Shown: one piece after another, positions 35,840 to 44,404 of the stretch
How the letters are laid out: each line of letters begins with the position of its first letter
How positions within the stretch are numbered: the first letter of the stretch is position 1
Assembly: GCF_016859125.1 (NCBI RefSeq)
Contig: NZ_CP069338.1
Coordinates: 1 to 64,000, forward strand
DNA: 64,000 bases
DNA from: Archangium violaceum
GTDB lineage: Bacteria; Myxococcota; Myxococcia; Myxococcales; Myxococcaceae
Direction of reading: 5' to 3'
Program-made: the position numbers and the translations under genes
Notes under the pieces: model-generated
Database searches by the model: none
Seen by the model: the letters and a program-made list of their open reading frames with translations, nothing else
Told to the model about the DNA's origin: nothing

Positions 35840-36672
35840 GCGGCCCCGCCGCCCAGGTGGCACTGCGGCAGGAGCCACGCCCCAAGTACCTCGCGCTGAT
35901 GCTCATCGGCGCCCAGCGCACGCTCGCCTACCCGCGTACCGTGCTGCTGAGCCTCGTGACCAACACCGTGTGGCTCGCCCTCTCCTATCACCTGTGGCGG
36001 GCGGTGTTCGAAGGCACCTCCCGGATGGGTGAGTTCGACTGGACGCGCATGCGGACGTACCTCCTGATCGCCCAATCCGCCAACCTGCTCATCAACGCCT
36101 CCTCCTCCGTCCACCGGATGCTCCGGCTGATCCGCACCGGAGACATCGCCATCGAGCTGCTCCGTCCCTACGACATCCTCGCGTCCCAGCTCGCGTTCTC
36201 CGCCGGCGCCGCCCTCGTGGAGGGAGCCCTCGGCGTCCTGGTGGCCACCGGACTCGGCCTCACCCTGCTCGACGTGCTCCCCGCCGCCTCGCCCGCCGCC
36301 GCCGTGTTCTTCCTGGTGAGCCTCGTGCTCGGGTTCCTCGTGCGCTTCCTCGTGGGACTCATCACCTCGCTGCTCTGCCTCTGGACGAAGCACTGGCTGG
36401 GGCTGCACTGGATGCAGGCCACCCTGGTGAGCGTCTTCTCCGGCGCCCTCGTCCCGCTGGACCTCTACCCCGACTGGCTGCGCTCCCTCTCCCTGGTGCT
36501 CCCCTTCCAGGGCATCATCCACACGCCGCTCTCCATCTACCTGGGGGACCTCCAGGGGCTCTCGCTCCTCCAGGCCCTGGGGCTCCAGGCCCTCTGGGTC
36601 GTGGCGCTCTGGGGACTCGCGCGGGCCCTGTGGAGCCCGGGACAGCGGGCCCTCGACATCCAGGGAGGTTGA
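35836..36672 (+). CDS. ABC-2 exporter permease 1
   Basis: 278 residues with six hydrophobic segments, for example TVLLSLVTNTVWLALSYHLW and AAAVFFLVSLVLGFLVRFLV. Its ATG overlaps the ATPase stop. It resembles the DUF990/ABC-2 permeases that work as pairs. Membrane half of the exporter with permease 2. Confidence 0.85.
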   Translation: MSGPAAQVALRQEPRPKYLALMLIGAQRTLAYPRTVLLSLVTNTVWLALSYHLWRAVFEGTSRMGEFDWTRMRTYLLIAQSANLLINASSSVHRMLRLIRTGDIAIELLRPYDILASQLAFSAGAALVEGALGVLVATGLGLTLLDVLPAASPAAAVFFLVSLVLGFLVRFLVGLITSLLCLWTKHWLGLHWMQATLVSVFSGALVPLDLYPDWLRSLSLVLPFQGIIHTPLSIYLGDLQGLSLLQALGLQALWVVALWGLARALWSPGQRALDIQGG

Positions 36673-36674
36673 GC

Positions 36675-37481
36675 ATGTTCACGAGGCTCGCGCACTGGAT
36701 GTGGATCTACTACCGGCTGCAGGTGCTGCACCTGCGCGTGCAGCTCGAGTACGAGGCCGATTTCTGGCTCGGCATCATCGCCATGGTGCTGCGCCACGTC
36801 ACCGGCTTCATCTTCCTCTGGGCGGTGTTCCGCCACGTACCCCAGGTGCAGGGGTGGACCCAGTGGGAGATGCTCTTCCTCTACGCCCTGGCCATCATCC
36901 CCATCGGGCTGGTCGAGCTCTTCTACGACGGCCCCTGGGAGCTGGCGGCGCTCGTCAACCAGGGGGAGCTGGACGGACTCCTGTTGCGCCCCATGCCGGC
37001 GGCGCTCCAGGTCATCTGCCAGGGCTCCAGCCTTCATGGGCTGGGCAGCGTGGTGCTCGGCCTCGTGCTGCTGGGGCGGGCCGTGTCGGAGCTGAACCTC
37101 GCCCTCTCCCCCTGGCAGTACGTCTTCCTCGTGGCCAGCATGGTCGGCGCGACGTTGCTCATCGGCTCCCTCAACTTCATGGCCCACTGCGTCGTCTTCT
37201 GGGAGCCCGACACCTCCATGCAGCTGCCCGTACTGGTGCAGGAGATGGCGACGATCGCCCGCTATCCCCTGTCGCTCTATGACAGGCTGCTCCGGCTCGT
37301 CACCACCTGGGTGCTGCCCTTCGCCTTCGTCAGCTACTTCCCGGGCACCGTGCTGCTGCACAGGCCGGAGGCGAATCCCTGGCTGGGCTACGGAGCACCC
37401 CTCGTCGGCGTCGCCGTCACCTGTGTGGCCGGAGCCGTCTGGACGCGGTGCCTCGCGCACTACCAGGGCGTGGGGAGCTGA
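36675..37481 (+). CDS. ABC-2 exporter permease 2
   Basis: 268 residues starting two bases after permease 1. Six hydrophobic segments, including GIIAMVLRHVTGFIFLWAVF and PLVGVAVTCVAGAVW. Same family as permease 1 but only weakly similar, so the exporter is likely heterodimeric in its membrane part. The oxygenase pair follows after 84 bp. Confidence 0.85.
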   Translation: MFTRLAHWMWIYYRLQVLHLRVQLEYEADFWLGIIAMVLRHVTGFIFLWAVFRHVPQVQGWTQWEMLFLYALAIIPIGLVELFYDGPWELAALVNQGELDGLLLRPMPAALQVICQGSSLHGLGSVVLGLVLLGRAVSELNLALSPWQYVFLVASMVGATLLIGSLNFMAHCVVFWEPDTSMQLPVLVQEMATIARYPLSLYDRLLRLVTTWVLPFAFVSYFPGTVLLHRPEANPWLGYGAPLVGVAVTCVAGAVWTRCLAHYQGVGS

Positions 37482-37565
37482 CCGGGGGTCTCCTCCCCGC
37501 CCCGAGGTCCGGTGCTAGACTCCCGAGGCGCCCCCCACGAGTGGCTTCACCTCCGAGGCTCCACC

Positions 37566-38942
37566 TTGCTGGCCCCTCTTCCGACCGCAACCCCCGCTCC
37601 CCACGGCGAGCCCTCCCTCGCACTGCCCCGCGCCTTCTGGAAGGACTTCACCCGGCGCCATTGGGACCGGGAGCCCGCCCTCTTCAAGCGCCCGTTCACC
37701 CAGCACTTCTTCACCGGTCAGGAGATCTACGAGGCGCTCCTCGAGGTGGCCGGGCGCGTGCGCCGGGGCGAATACACCCTTCCCCTGCGCTTCTTCATCG
37801 AGCACGAGGACGGTCCCGATGGGCTGCCGCACTACGGCATGGCCCTCGCCATGGCCCCCTACCTGCCCACGCGAGAGGACGGAGAGCTCGAGAGCTATCT
37901 GGCGCGTCTGGACAAGCTCCTCGCGGGCAAGCGCTTCGGCCTCGTGCTCAACCGCGCCCAGGGCTTCCACTGGAACCACTGGCTGCAGACGACGACCTTC
38001 CTGTCCGGCCTCTACGAGTCCGTCGGCGTGCCGCTGGGCAGCAGCGACTCGTGCATCTTCCTGGGCAACTACCGCTACACGCCCTTCGGCATCCACAAGG
38101 ACAACTCGCACGTCTTCAACTTCGTCGTCGCGGGAAGGAAGACCTACAGCCTCTGGCCCTACGAGGCGCTCTCCGGACGCGACGAGGTCCCCAAGGGTGT
38201 CTCCCTCGTCGACAAGGCCTGCTCCATCTTCCTGCGCGACAGGCAGGAGGAGGCGGAGCTGTTGTCGCGTGCTTCCTTCCTCGAGGCGGACACCGGTGAC
38301 GTCACCTATTGGCCCGTCTCCTATTGGCACCGCGCCGAGCCCACCCAGGGACTGACCCTCAGCATCTCGCTCGGAGTGGGCTTCAGCCCCCCGCTCTTCA
38401 CGTCCGAGGCGCCTCCCCAGGAGTGGCCCGACCGCCTGCGCCACGCGGAGATGCCCCACGGGCGAAACTGGCAGGTCCCCGCCCAGGTGCGCTCCGCCCT
38501 CCGCAAGCGCGCTCAGCGCAAGGCCCTTCTCGCCGCCGAGCGAGAGAGCACCATCGAGTGGGTCCGTCTCCTCACCTGTGGCGCCCTGAATGGCGCTCCG
38601 CCCGAGGTCCAGGAGGCGCCGCTCTCTCCCACCGAGTGGATCCGCGCCCACCCCGAGCGCCCCATCGTCTGCGTCCCCCTGCCGGGCAAGCAGCTGCTCG
38701 TCTCCGCCATCGGCCGCTCCACCACTCTTCCCTCCTCGCCTCCCCTCCGCCGCCGCGTCGAGCGCCTCGTCTCCGCCCTCAATGCCGGCAAGCCCCTCCA
38801 GGTGGAGGCGCTCGAAGCAGCCTTCTTCTCCCGGTTGCCGACACGTGCCCTCAAACGCGAGGCCTTCCGCGCCCTGCTCGATGACCTCGTGCGCTGGCGC
38901 GCCGTGCGGCGCTGCCCTCCTCCCGGCGGGAAGTCCCGCTGA
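37566..38942 (+). CDS. JmjC/cupin-like Fe(II) oxygenase 1
   Basis: 458 residues from TTG at 37566. This start gives LAPLPTATPAPHGEPSLALP, matching the ATG start and equal length of the next paralogue; a GTG at 37512 would add 18 residues. The jelly-roll core has YRYTPFGIHKDNSH (His/Asp pair near 176-178) and the distal His in SYWHRAEP near 254, the HxD...H iron triad of 2-oxoglutarate oxygenases. The C-terminal 150 residues are a helical region with no known match. Probable hydroxylase in peptide or amino-acid tailoring; substrate unknown. Confidence 0.8.
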   Translation: MLAPLPTATPAPHGEPSLALPRAFWKDFTRRHWDREPALFKRPFTQHFFTGQEIYEALLEVAGRVRRGEYTLPLRFFIEHEDGPDGLPHYGMALAMAPYLPTREDGELESYLARLDKLLAGKRFGLVLNRAQGFHWNHWLQTTTFLSGLYESVGVPLGSSDSCIFLGNYRYTPFGIHKDNSHVFNFVVAGRKTYSLWPYEALSGRDEVPKGVSLVDKACSIFLRDRQEEAELLSRASFLEADTGDVTYWPVSYWHRAEPTQGLTLSISLGVGFSPPLFTSEAPPQEWPDRLRHAEMPHGRNWQVPAQVRSALRKRAQRKALLAAERESTIEWVRLLTCGALNGAPPEVQEAPLSPTEWIRAHPERPIVCVPLPGKQLLVSAIGRSTTLPSSPPLRRRVERLVSALNAGKPLQVEALEAAFFSRLPTRALKREAFRALLDDLVRWRAVRRCPPPGGKSR

Positions 38943-38965
38943 ATCCCTCCCCTCAGGAGCCCCCC

Positions 38966-40342
38966 ATGCTGGCCCCCCTCCCCACTCCAACCCCCGCCTC
39001 CCAGGGCGAGCCGTCTCTCGCGCTGCCCCGCTCCTTCTGGAAGGACTTCGCCAAACGCCACTGGGACCGCGAAGCCGCCGTCTTCAAGCAACCCTTCGGG
39101 AACAGGGCCCCCACCACCGGGCAGATCTACGAGGCGCTGCTCGACGCGGGGGAGCGCGTGCGCCGGGGCGAGTACACCCTGCCCCTGCGCTTCTTCATCG
39201 AGCACGAGGAGGGCCCCGACGGGTTGCCGTACTACTCGATGCTCATGTCCCTCTCCAACCACATGCCTCGCCCCGAGGATGGGGGCGTCGAGGGCTACCT
39301 GGCGCGCCTGGACGAACTGCTCGGCGGCAAGCGCTTCGGCATCGTCTTCAACCGGCTGCAGATGTACCAGTGGACCCACTGGCAGCAGTTGAGCAGCTTC
39401 CTGACGGGCCTCTACGACGCCGTCGGCGTGCCCCTGGGTAACAACGAGTCCTGCGTCTTCTTCGGCAACTACCGCTACACGCCCTTCGGCATCCACAAGG
39501 ACAACTCGCACGCCTTCAACCTCGTCGTCGAGGGCAAGAAGACCTACAGCCTCTGGCCCTTCGAGATGCTCGCCAGCCGCGAGGAGGTCCCCAAGGATCC
39601 CTCCCTCATCCACAGGCCCTACTCCCTCTTCATGAAGGACAAGGCGGAGGAGAAGGAGGTGCTGTCCCGCGCCACCTTCATCGAGGCGAGCGCGGGCGAC
39701 GTCGCCTACTGGCCCGTCTCCTTCTGGCACCGCGCCGAGCCCACCCAGGGCCTCAACATCAGCATCTCCGTCTCCGCGTGCGCCTCGCCGCCGATGTTCA
39801 CCTCCATGGCGCCCCCGCTCGAGTGGCCCAGCACCCTGCGCTCCAGCGACCTCCCCGGCAAGAAGAGCTGGCAGGTCCCCGCCGCGGTGCGCTCGGCGCT
39901 GCGCCAGCGCGGCCAGCGCAAGGCCCTGCTCGCCGCCGAGCGCGAGAGCACCATCGAGTGGGTCCGCTGCCTCACCGCCAGGGCCGTGGACGCGGCCCCA
40001 CCCGAGGCCCAGGAGGCGCCGCTCACTCCCACCGAGTGGATCCGCGCCCACCCCGAGCGCCCCATCGTCTGCGTCCCCCTGCCGGGCAAGCAGCTGCTCG
40101 TCTCCGCCATCGGCCGCTCCACCACTCTTCCCTCCCCGCCTCCCCTCCGCCGCCGCGTCGAGCGCCTCGTCTCCGCCCTCAACGCCGGCAAGCCCCTCCA
40201 GGTGGAGGCGCTCGAAGCAGCCTTCTTCTCCCGGTTGCCAACGCGTGCCTTCAAGCGCGAAGCCTTCCGCGCCCTGCTCGATGATCTCGTGCGCTGGCGC
40301 GCCGTGCGGCGCTGCCCTCCTCCCGGCAGGAAGTCCCGCTGA
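38966..40342 (+). CDS. JmjC/cupin-like Fe(II) oxygenase 2
   Basis: 458 residues from ATG with AGGAG upstream, 23 bp after oxygenase 1. Same domain plan with GIHKDNSHAF and SFWHRAEP. The last 324 bp are about 98% identical in DNA to the end of oxygenase 1 (38618-38941 against 40018-40341), while the rest is clearly more diverged. That points to local gene conversion of the C-terminal domain. Last gene of the exporter operon. Confidence 0.8.
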   Translation: MLAPLPTPTPASQGEPSLALPRSFWKDFAKRHWDREAAVFKQPFGNRAPTTGQIYEALLDAGERVRRGEYTLPLRFFIEHEEGPDGLPYYSMLMSLSNHMPRPEDGGVEGYLARLDELLGGKRFGIVFNRLQMYQWTHWQQLSSFLTGLYDAVGVPLGNNESCVFFGNYRYTPFGIHKDNSHAFNLVVEGKKTYSLWPFEMLASREEVPKDPSLIHRPYSLFMKDKAEEKEVLSRATFIEASAGDVAYWPVSFWHRAEPTQGLNISISVSACASPPMFTSMAPPLEWPSTLRSSDLPGKKSWQVPAAVRSALRQRGQRKALLAAERESTIEWVRCLTARAVDAAPPEAQEAPLTPTEWIRAHPERPIVCVPLPGKQLLVSAIGRSTTLPSPPPLRRRVERLVSALNAGKPLQVEALEAAFFSRLPTRAFKREAFRALLDDLVRWRAVRRCPPPGRKSR

Positions 40343-40357
40343 GTCAGGGCGTGACGC

Positions 40358-41698
40358 TCATCCTCCCAGCAGCGGCGGGAGGAGGAGCGTCGGCGTGCCA
40401 CACCCGTCCGCGGTGGGGAAGAACGCCAGGTCCGCCCCCACCCCGCGCAGCGCGCGCAATGTCTCCAGCACCGGCAGCCGGAGCTCCACGGGAGCGAGCC
40501 GCCGCACGCGCTGGCCCCGCCGCACCTCCCAACCTCCCGCCATCAGCGACACCACCCCGGGGCGAGGCATGGTGGTGAACGTCTCCACGCGCGCCACAAG
40601 CTCCGTGTAGTGCTCCGGGAGGGCGTCTGCGCGAGGAACCACGAAGAGGCCGAGCGCCGAGGGCGTGGGCGGCGAGCCCTCGGAGCGCAGGCCCCGGCCG
40701 TTGGGCACGACTCCGAGCAGCGCCGCCGTCGCCGCCGAGTGGAGGAACCCCAGGAAGCGGCCCTCGTCGACGAGCCGCAGCGGACGCGCCGGGGCCCCCT
40801 CGTCATCCTCGCTCCGCCGCCAGGCTCCGAGCGGGTGGCGCGGGTCGTCCTCCACGGACAACACCGAGGGGAAGAGCTTCTTGCCCACCGCTCGCGCCAG
40901 GGCGGGAGTCGCCGCCGCCACGTCCCCTCGGAGCATCCATGACAGCGCCGCGACGAGTGGCGCCGCGACCGCGGGCCGGAGCACGAGCGGCAGGCCTGGA
41001 TCGGCCGCCTCCGCCGGGCCCTCCAATGCGTCCACGGCTCGAGCGAGCCGCGCTCGCAGGGGCTCCAGATCCCAGGGCTCTCCCAGCGGCGCGGCCACTC
41101 CGTCCACGACGGCCCCGCGCGATGTCTCGCACCGCACGATGGCCTCCCGCCGCGCATCCACGTGTCCCTGAACGATGCCCTCGCCACGCACGAGCACGGA
41201 CCCGCTCGCGGAGTACGTGAGCACCGCCGCCTGGACGACGACACCGGGCGGGAGCACCGTCCGAGCGAGGTGCTCGGCCTGCTCGCGGGCCTGAGCGGCG
41301 GAAAGCCCCGGGAGCGAGCGCGGCGGCTCGGTCGGGGCCGGTAGCGCGGGTAGCGGCGAGCGAGCCCCCGTCCGCCCTCGCTCCCAGGCTTCGGACAGCA
41401 CGCGCCCGAGATCGTCGGCATCTCCCACGCTCAGTGAGGCGAAGCCGGAACCCTCTTCTCGCCAGACCCGCGCCGCCGCCGATACGGACTCCCCTCGCGA
41501 GAGGGAGACGCGCCCCGTGCCCACCTCGTACTCCAGCGATAGCCGACGGCTCGCGGAGAGGACGAGCTCCGCTCCGGTGGAAGCCTGGCTCCGCGTGAAC
41601 GACGCCATCCGCGCATGGGCCTCCCCGGCCAGCTCGCCCAGGTCCAGCCCCGCGCACGAGGCGGTTCCGCCCGGTCGCTCGCTCGTGCTCTCCGGCAT
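40358..41698 (-). CDS. TldE/PmbA-like metalloprotease subunit
   Basis: 446 residues from the ATG at 41698 (MPESTSERPG); a GTG at 41722 is possible. The C-terminal half matches the PmbA/TldE fold: LPLVLRPAVAAPLVAALSW, LRLVDEGRFLGFLHS, GLFVVPRADA, and the late PGVVSLMAGGWEVRRGQ. Like TldE it lacks the HExxxH zinc site, so it should act with a TldD, here encoded divergently at 41922. TldD/E pairs trim leader peptides of some modified peptides (microcin B17). Confidence 0.75.
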   Translation of the reverse strand: MPESTSERPGGTASCAGLDLGELAGEAHARMASFTRSQASTGAELVLSASRRLSLEYEVGTGRVSLSRGESVSAAARVWREEGSGFASLSVGDADDLGRVLSEAWERGRTGARSPLPALPAPTEPPRSLPGLSAAQAREQAEHLARTVLPPGVVVQAAVLTYSASGSVLVRGEGIVQGHVDARREAIVRCETSRGAVVDGVAAPLGEPWDLEPLRARLARAVDALEGPAEAADPGLPLVLRPAVAAPLVAALSWMLRGDVAAATPALARAVGKKLFPSVLSVEDDPRHPLGAWRRSEDDEGAPARPLRLVDEGRFLGFLHSAATAALLGVVPNGRGLRSEGSPPTPSALGLFVVPRADALPEHYTELVARVETFTTMPRPGVVSLMAGGWEVRRGQRVRRLAPVELRLPVLETLRALRGVGADLAFFPTADGCGTPTLLLPPLLGG

Positions 41699-41751
41699 GT
41701 CGTGCTCACCGCTCGCCGTCACGGCTCCCCATCATGCCCCATCTTCAGACT

Positions 41752-41888
41752 CCCTCTCCCTTCGGGAGAGGGACGGGGTGAGGGTATCGCGTGAACCCGG
41801 GTTGAACCCACTGTCCACACCTTGGGCCACGGGTTGAAAGAACGGGCTCGGCTACCCTCACCCTGACCCTCTCCCGAAGGGAGAGGGG
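41752..41888. repeat. REP/BIME-like inverted repeat pair
   Basis: Two palindromic units (41752-41784 and 41855-41888) face each other, each built on CCCTCTCCC-TTCG-GGGAGAGGG next to a CCCTCACCC-type arm. They lie in the divergent tldE/tldD promoter region. The right unit with its flank (41829-41888) recurs at 43211-43270. Confidence 0.7.
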
Positions 41889-41921
41889 ACATTGTTAAGA
41901 AGTGGGGAGGAGGAGCGCAGC

Positions 41922-43202
41922 GTGTCCGACTGGTTCGTGGAGCGGCGCGAGGTCAGCGAGATCATCCACCAGCCCTCGGGGCTGCGCGTCCAACCGCCTA
42001 CCCTCGAACGAGGCTACGCGGTCCGCCGCGAGTTCCCCGGAGGCATGGAGCAACTCTGGACGGAGGTGGCTCGCGACACGCTCCCGGCCGGCGCCCTGCC
42101 CGGAGAGGTGGCGAGCCGAGCGCGCGAGCTGTTCACCCCGGGCCTGGAACTGGCGGAGAGCACGGGTGCCACGGAGGGTGTGGTGCGCCGGCTGGTGGAG
42201 CGGGCACGCGAGGCGGGCGCGGCGCACCTGGACGTGTTGCTGCGCGAGGTGGACCAGCGGACCCTCTTCGTGGGCGACGACCGCCACGTGACGGACCGGA
42301 GGCGCTACGCCCTCATCGAGCTGAAGACGCATGCCACCACCGCCAGCGGGACGGAGGAGTTGTGGCGCTGCGCGGCCTACCCGGACGGGGAGCGACTGCG
42401 CGCGGCCCTGCCGGAGCTCGAGTCCCTGGTGGAGCGGATGGTGCGGCTGCTCCATGAGTCCACCCCCGTCGGGCCCTGCCCCACCGGCCCCATGCCCGTG
42501 GTGTTCCCTCCCGGATCGGCCTCCGGCTGCTTCTTCCACGAGGTCTGCGGGCACCCGATGGAGGGAGACGTCGTCGCCCGGGGTGGCTCCTACCTGGCGC
42601 ACCGCCTCGGCCAGCGCGTGGCCGAGCCCTTCGTCTCCATCTCGGACGACCCCACCGATGGGCACGAGGCGCTCGCCTATGAATGGGATGACGAGGGCAA
42701 TCCCTCACGCCCCGTGCCACTCATCCACGCGGGCATCATCGGCTCGCCGCTGCTGGACGCGCGGAGCGCCAGGGAGCTGGGCCACTCGCCCAACGGCCAC
42801 GGCCGGCGCGTGGGCTTCAAGCACCCGCCCCTTCCTCGCATGGCCCACACGCGCGTGGAGCCGCACCAGGGGAACCTCGAGGGCCTCATGGCCGACCTTC
42901 CCCAGGGGCTGCTGGTGCGCCACCTGACGCCGCGCCACATGAACCTGCTGTCGGGCGACTTCAGCTTCTACGTGATCGAGGCCCAGGAGATCCGCGATGG
43001 CCGCCCGGGACGCAGGGTGTCTCCGGGCATCCTCGGCGGCAACGGCCTGGAGGCCCTGGCCAGCATCGACGCGGTGGGCGCCGACTCCCAGAACCTCTTC
43101 GCTACCCGCGGCTGCCGCAAGCTGGACCACGGCCCGCTGCCCGTGTCCTTCGGACAGCCCGCCGTGCGCTTCCGGCAACTCCACCTGCGGCCCTGGCGCT
43201 GA
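41922..43202 (+). CDS. TldD-like zinc metalloprotease subunit
   Basis: 426 residues from GTG at 41922, with GGAGGAG upstream. It contains HEVCGHPMEGD with the HExxxH zinc site characteristic of TldD (His206, Glu207, His211), then SISDDPT and the conserved end segment MNLLSGDFSFYVIEAQEIRDG. With the divergent TldE-like protein it likely forms the two-subunit protease that degrades unfolded peptides or removes leaders from modified peptides. Slightly shorter than the usual 480 residues. The leader-like peptide at 47454 is a possible substrate (inference). Confidence 0.8.
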   Translation: MSDWFVERREVSEIIHQPSGLRVQPPTLERGYAVRREFPGGMEQLWTEVARDTLPAGALPGEVASRARELFTPGLELAESTGATEGVVRRLVERAREAGAAHLDVLLREVDQRTLFVGDDRHVTDRRRYALIELKTHATTASGTEELWRCAAYPDGERLRAALPELESLVERMVRLLHESTPVGPCPTGPMPVVFPPGSASGCFFHEVCGHPMEGDVVARGGSYLAHRLGQRVAEPFVSISDDPTDGHEALAYEWDDEGNPSRPVPLIHAGIIGSPLLDARSARELGHSPNGHGRRVGFKHPPLPRMAHTRVEPHQGNLEGLMADLPQGLLVRHLTPRHMNLLSGDFSFYVIEAQEIRDGRPGRRVSPGILGGNGLEALASIDAVGADSQNLFATRGCRKLDHGPLPVSFGQPAVRFRQLHLRPWR

Positions 43203-43210
43203 GGACCGCT

Positions 43211-43270
43211 CACGGGTTGAAGAACAGGCTCGGGTACCCTCACCCCGACCCTCTCCCAGGGGGAGAGGGG
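43211..43270. repeat. REP-like repeat after tldD
   Basis: About 60 bp closely matching 41829-41888, starting CACGGGTTGAAGAACAGGCT and ending in the GGGAGAGGGG palindrome arm. It lies between the convergent tldD and lipoprotein genes, so it may serve as a terminator hairpin. Confidence 0.65.
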
Positions 43271-43286
43271 AAACTGCCGCGGGGCA

Positions 43287-44388
43287 TCAACGGCACAGCC
43301 AACTCATGTCCGTGGGCGGCACGTACTCCTCGTCCTCGGAAGGAGGCGGGTACGAGAGCGAGGGGAAGGCGAACGTGCGGAGGATGGACACGCCCGGGCG
43401 TACCGGCACGAAGGCGGGGGCCAGCGGGTACGGCCGCAGACCGTTCTCGCTTGGCGGCACGTCCGGGGGCGGGGGGAGCTCCGTCACGGTGTCGGTGAAG
43501 CCCAGCGACACCGGCTCCGTGGCGCCCGGCGGGAAGACGATCGCGTAGTAGCCAATGGGGCTGATCGACGCGGACGAGACGTAGTAGCCCATGGGCGACT
43601 GGCCGGCGACGCTCCCCGGCAACTGCCAGTCGAGCGCGTACACCGTACCCTGGCCCGACTCCTTCACCATCTCCACGTCACCCAGCGGCTCGTGGAAGAA
43701 GTCCATGAAGGGGGACGGGGAGATCACCCACACGAGCGCCACGCCCGCCACCTTGGCGGGGTTGAGCAGATCCGCGACGGTCGTCGGCGTGCCATGCGAC
43801 GTCCGGTACGAGGCCACGGCGGACAGGGCACCGGCCTCGCCCACCATCATCGCCACCTGCGAGACGCAGGACGGGCCGAGCGTGCGCAGGGGACTCAGGG
43901 AGGTGGTGGGATGGTACGTCGAGGGAGGAACGGGCTCGAAGAAGGGCGCGGGGAAATCCTCCGGGGCGCCGATGCTGATGCCCCCGGCCTCCGGATGGGG
44001 CTCGGCCCGCAGCGCGTACTCGATGGTGTCGTCGGTCGGCACGCCCGGCACCTGCCAGGCGACCGCCGGAGTGACGACCTCGCTGGAGTCGGCCACGGTG
44101 TCGCCGTCCACCACGCTCACGCGCGCCCCCACGGGCACCGAGCGCGTCAGGTGCGGAATCCCGATGATGAGCATGCCCGGCGGAGGCGGCGAGTCTGGAA
44201 ACGACGGGAAGGTCTTCAGGGAGAAGTAGAAGGCCTCCGGGTCGAAGATGATGCCGGACACGGTGGTCTTCCGGGGCGGCAGCTCCGAATACGCCGGAGT
44301 GGATGCGGGCGGGGACGGCGTCTCGGTGGAGCACCCGGTCAGGGCGGCCGCGAGCAGCACACGGGAGATGACGGACGAAACCCTCATG
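43287..44388 (-). CDS. Lipoprotein of unknown function
   Basis: 366 residues from the ATG at 44388 with GAGGA upstream. The start, MRVSSVISRVLLAAALTGC, is a lipoprotein signal with Cys19. The mature protein is Pro-rich with beta-strand-like segments and a Gly-rich region near GYYVSSASISPIGYYAIVF. It lies 17 bp downstream of the cytochrome gene, so the two form an operon. No family recognised; probably an envelope partner of the cytochrome. Confidence 0.65.
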
Positions 44389-44404
44389 GTGGTCCTCGGG
44401 AGTC

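Noticed and set aside
41752..43270. Possible CRISPR repeats
   Set aside because: Only three palindromic units at irregular spacing with a gene between them; REP-like, not CRISPR.
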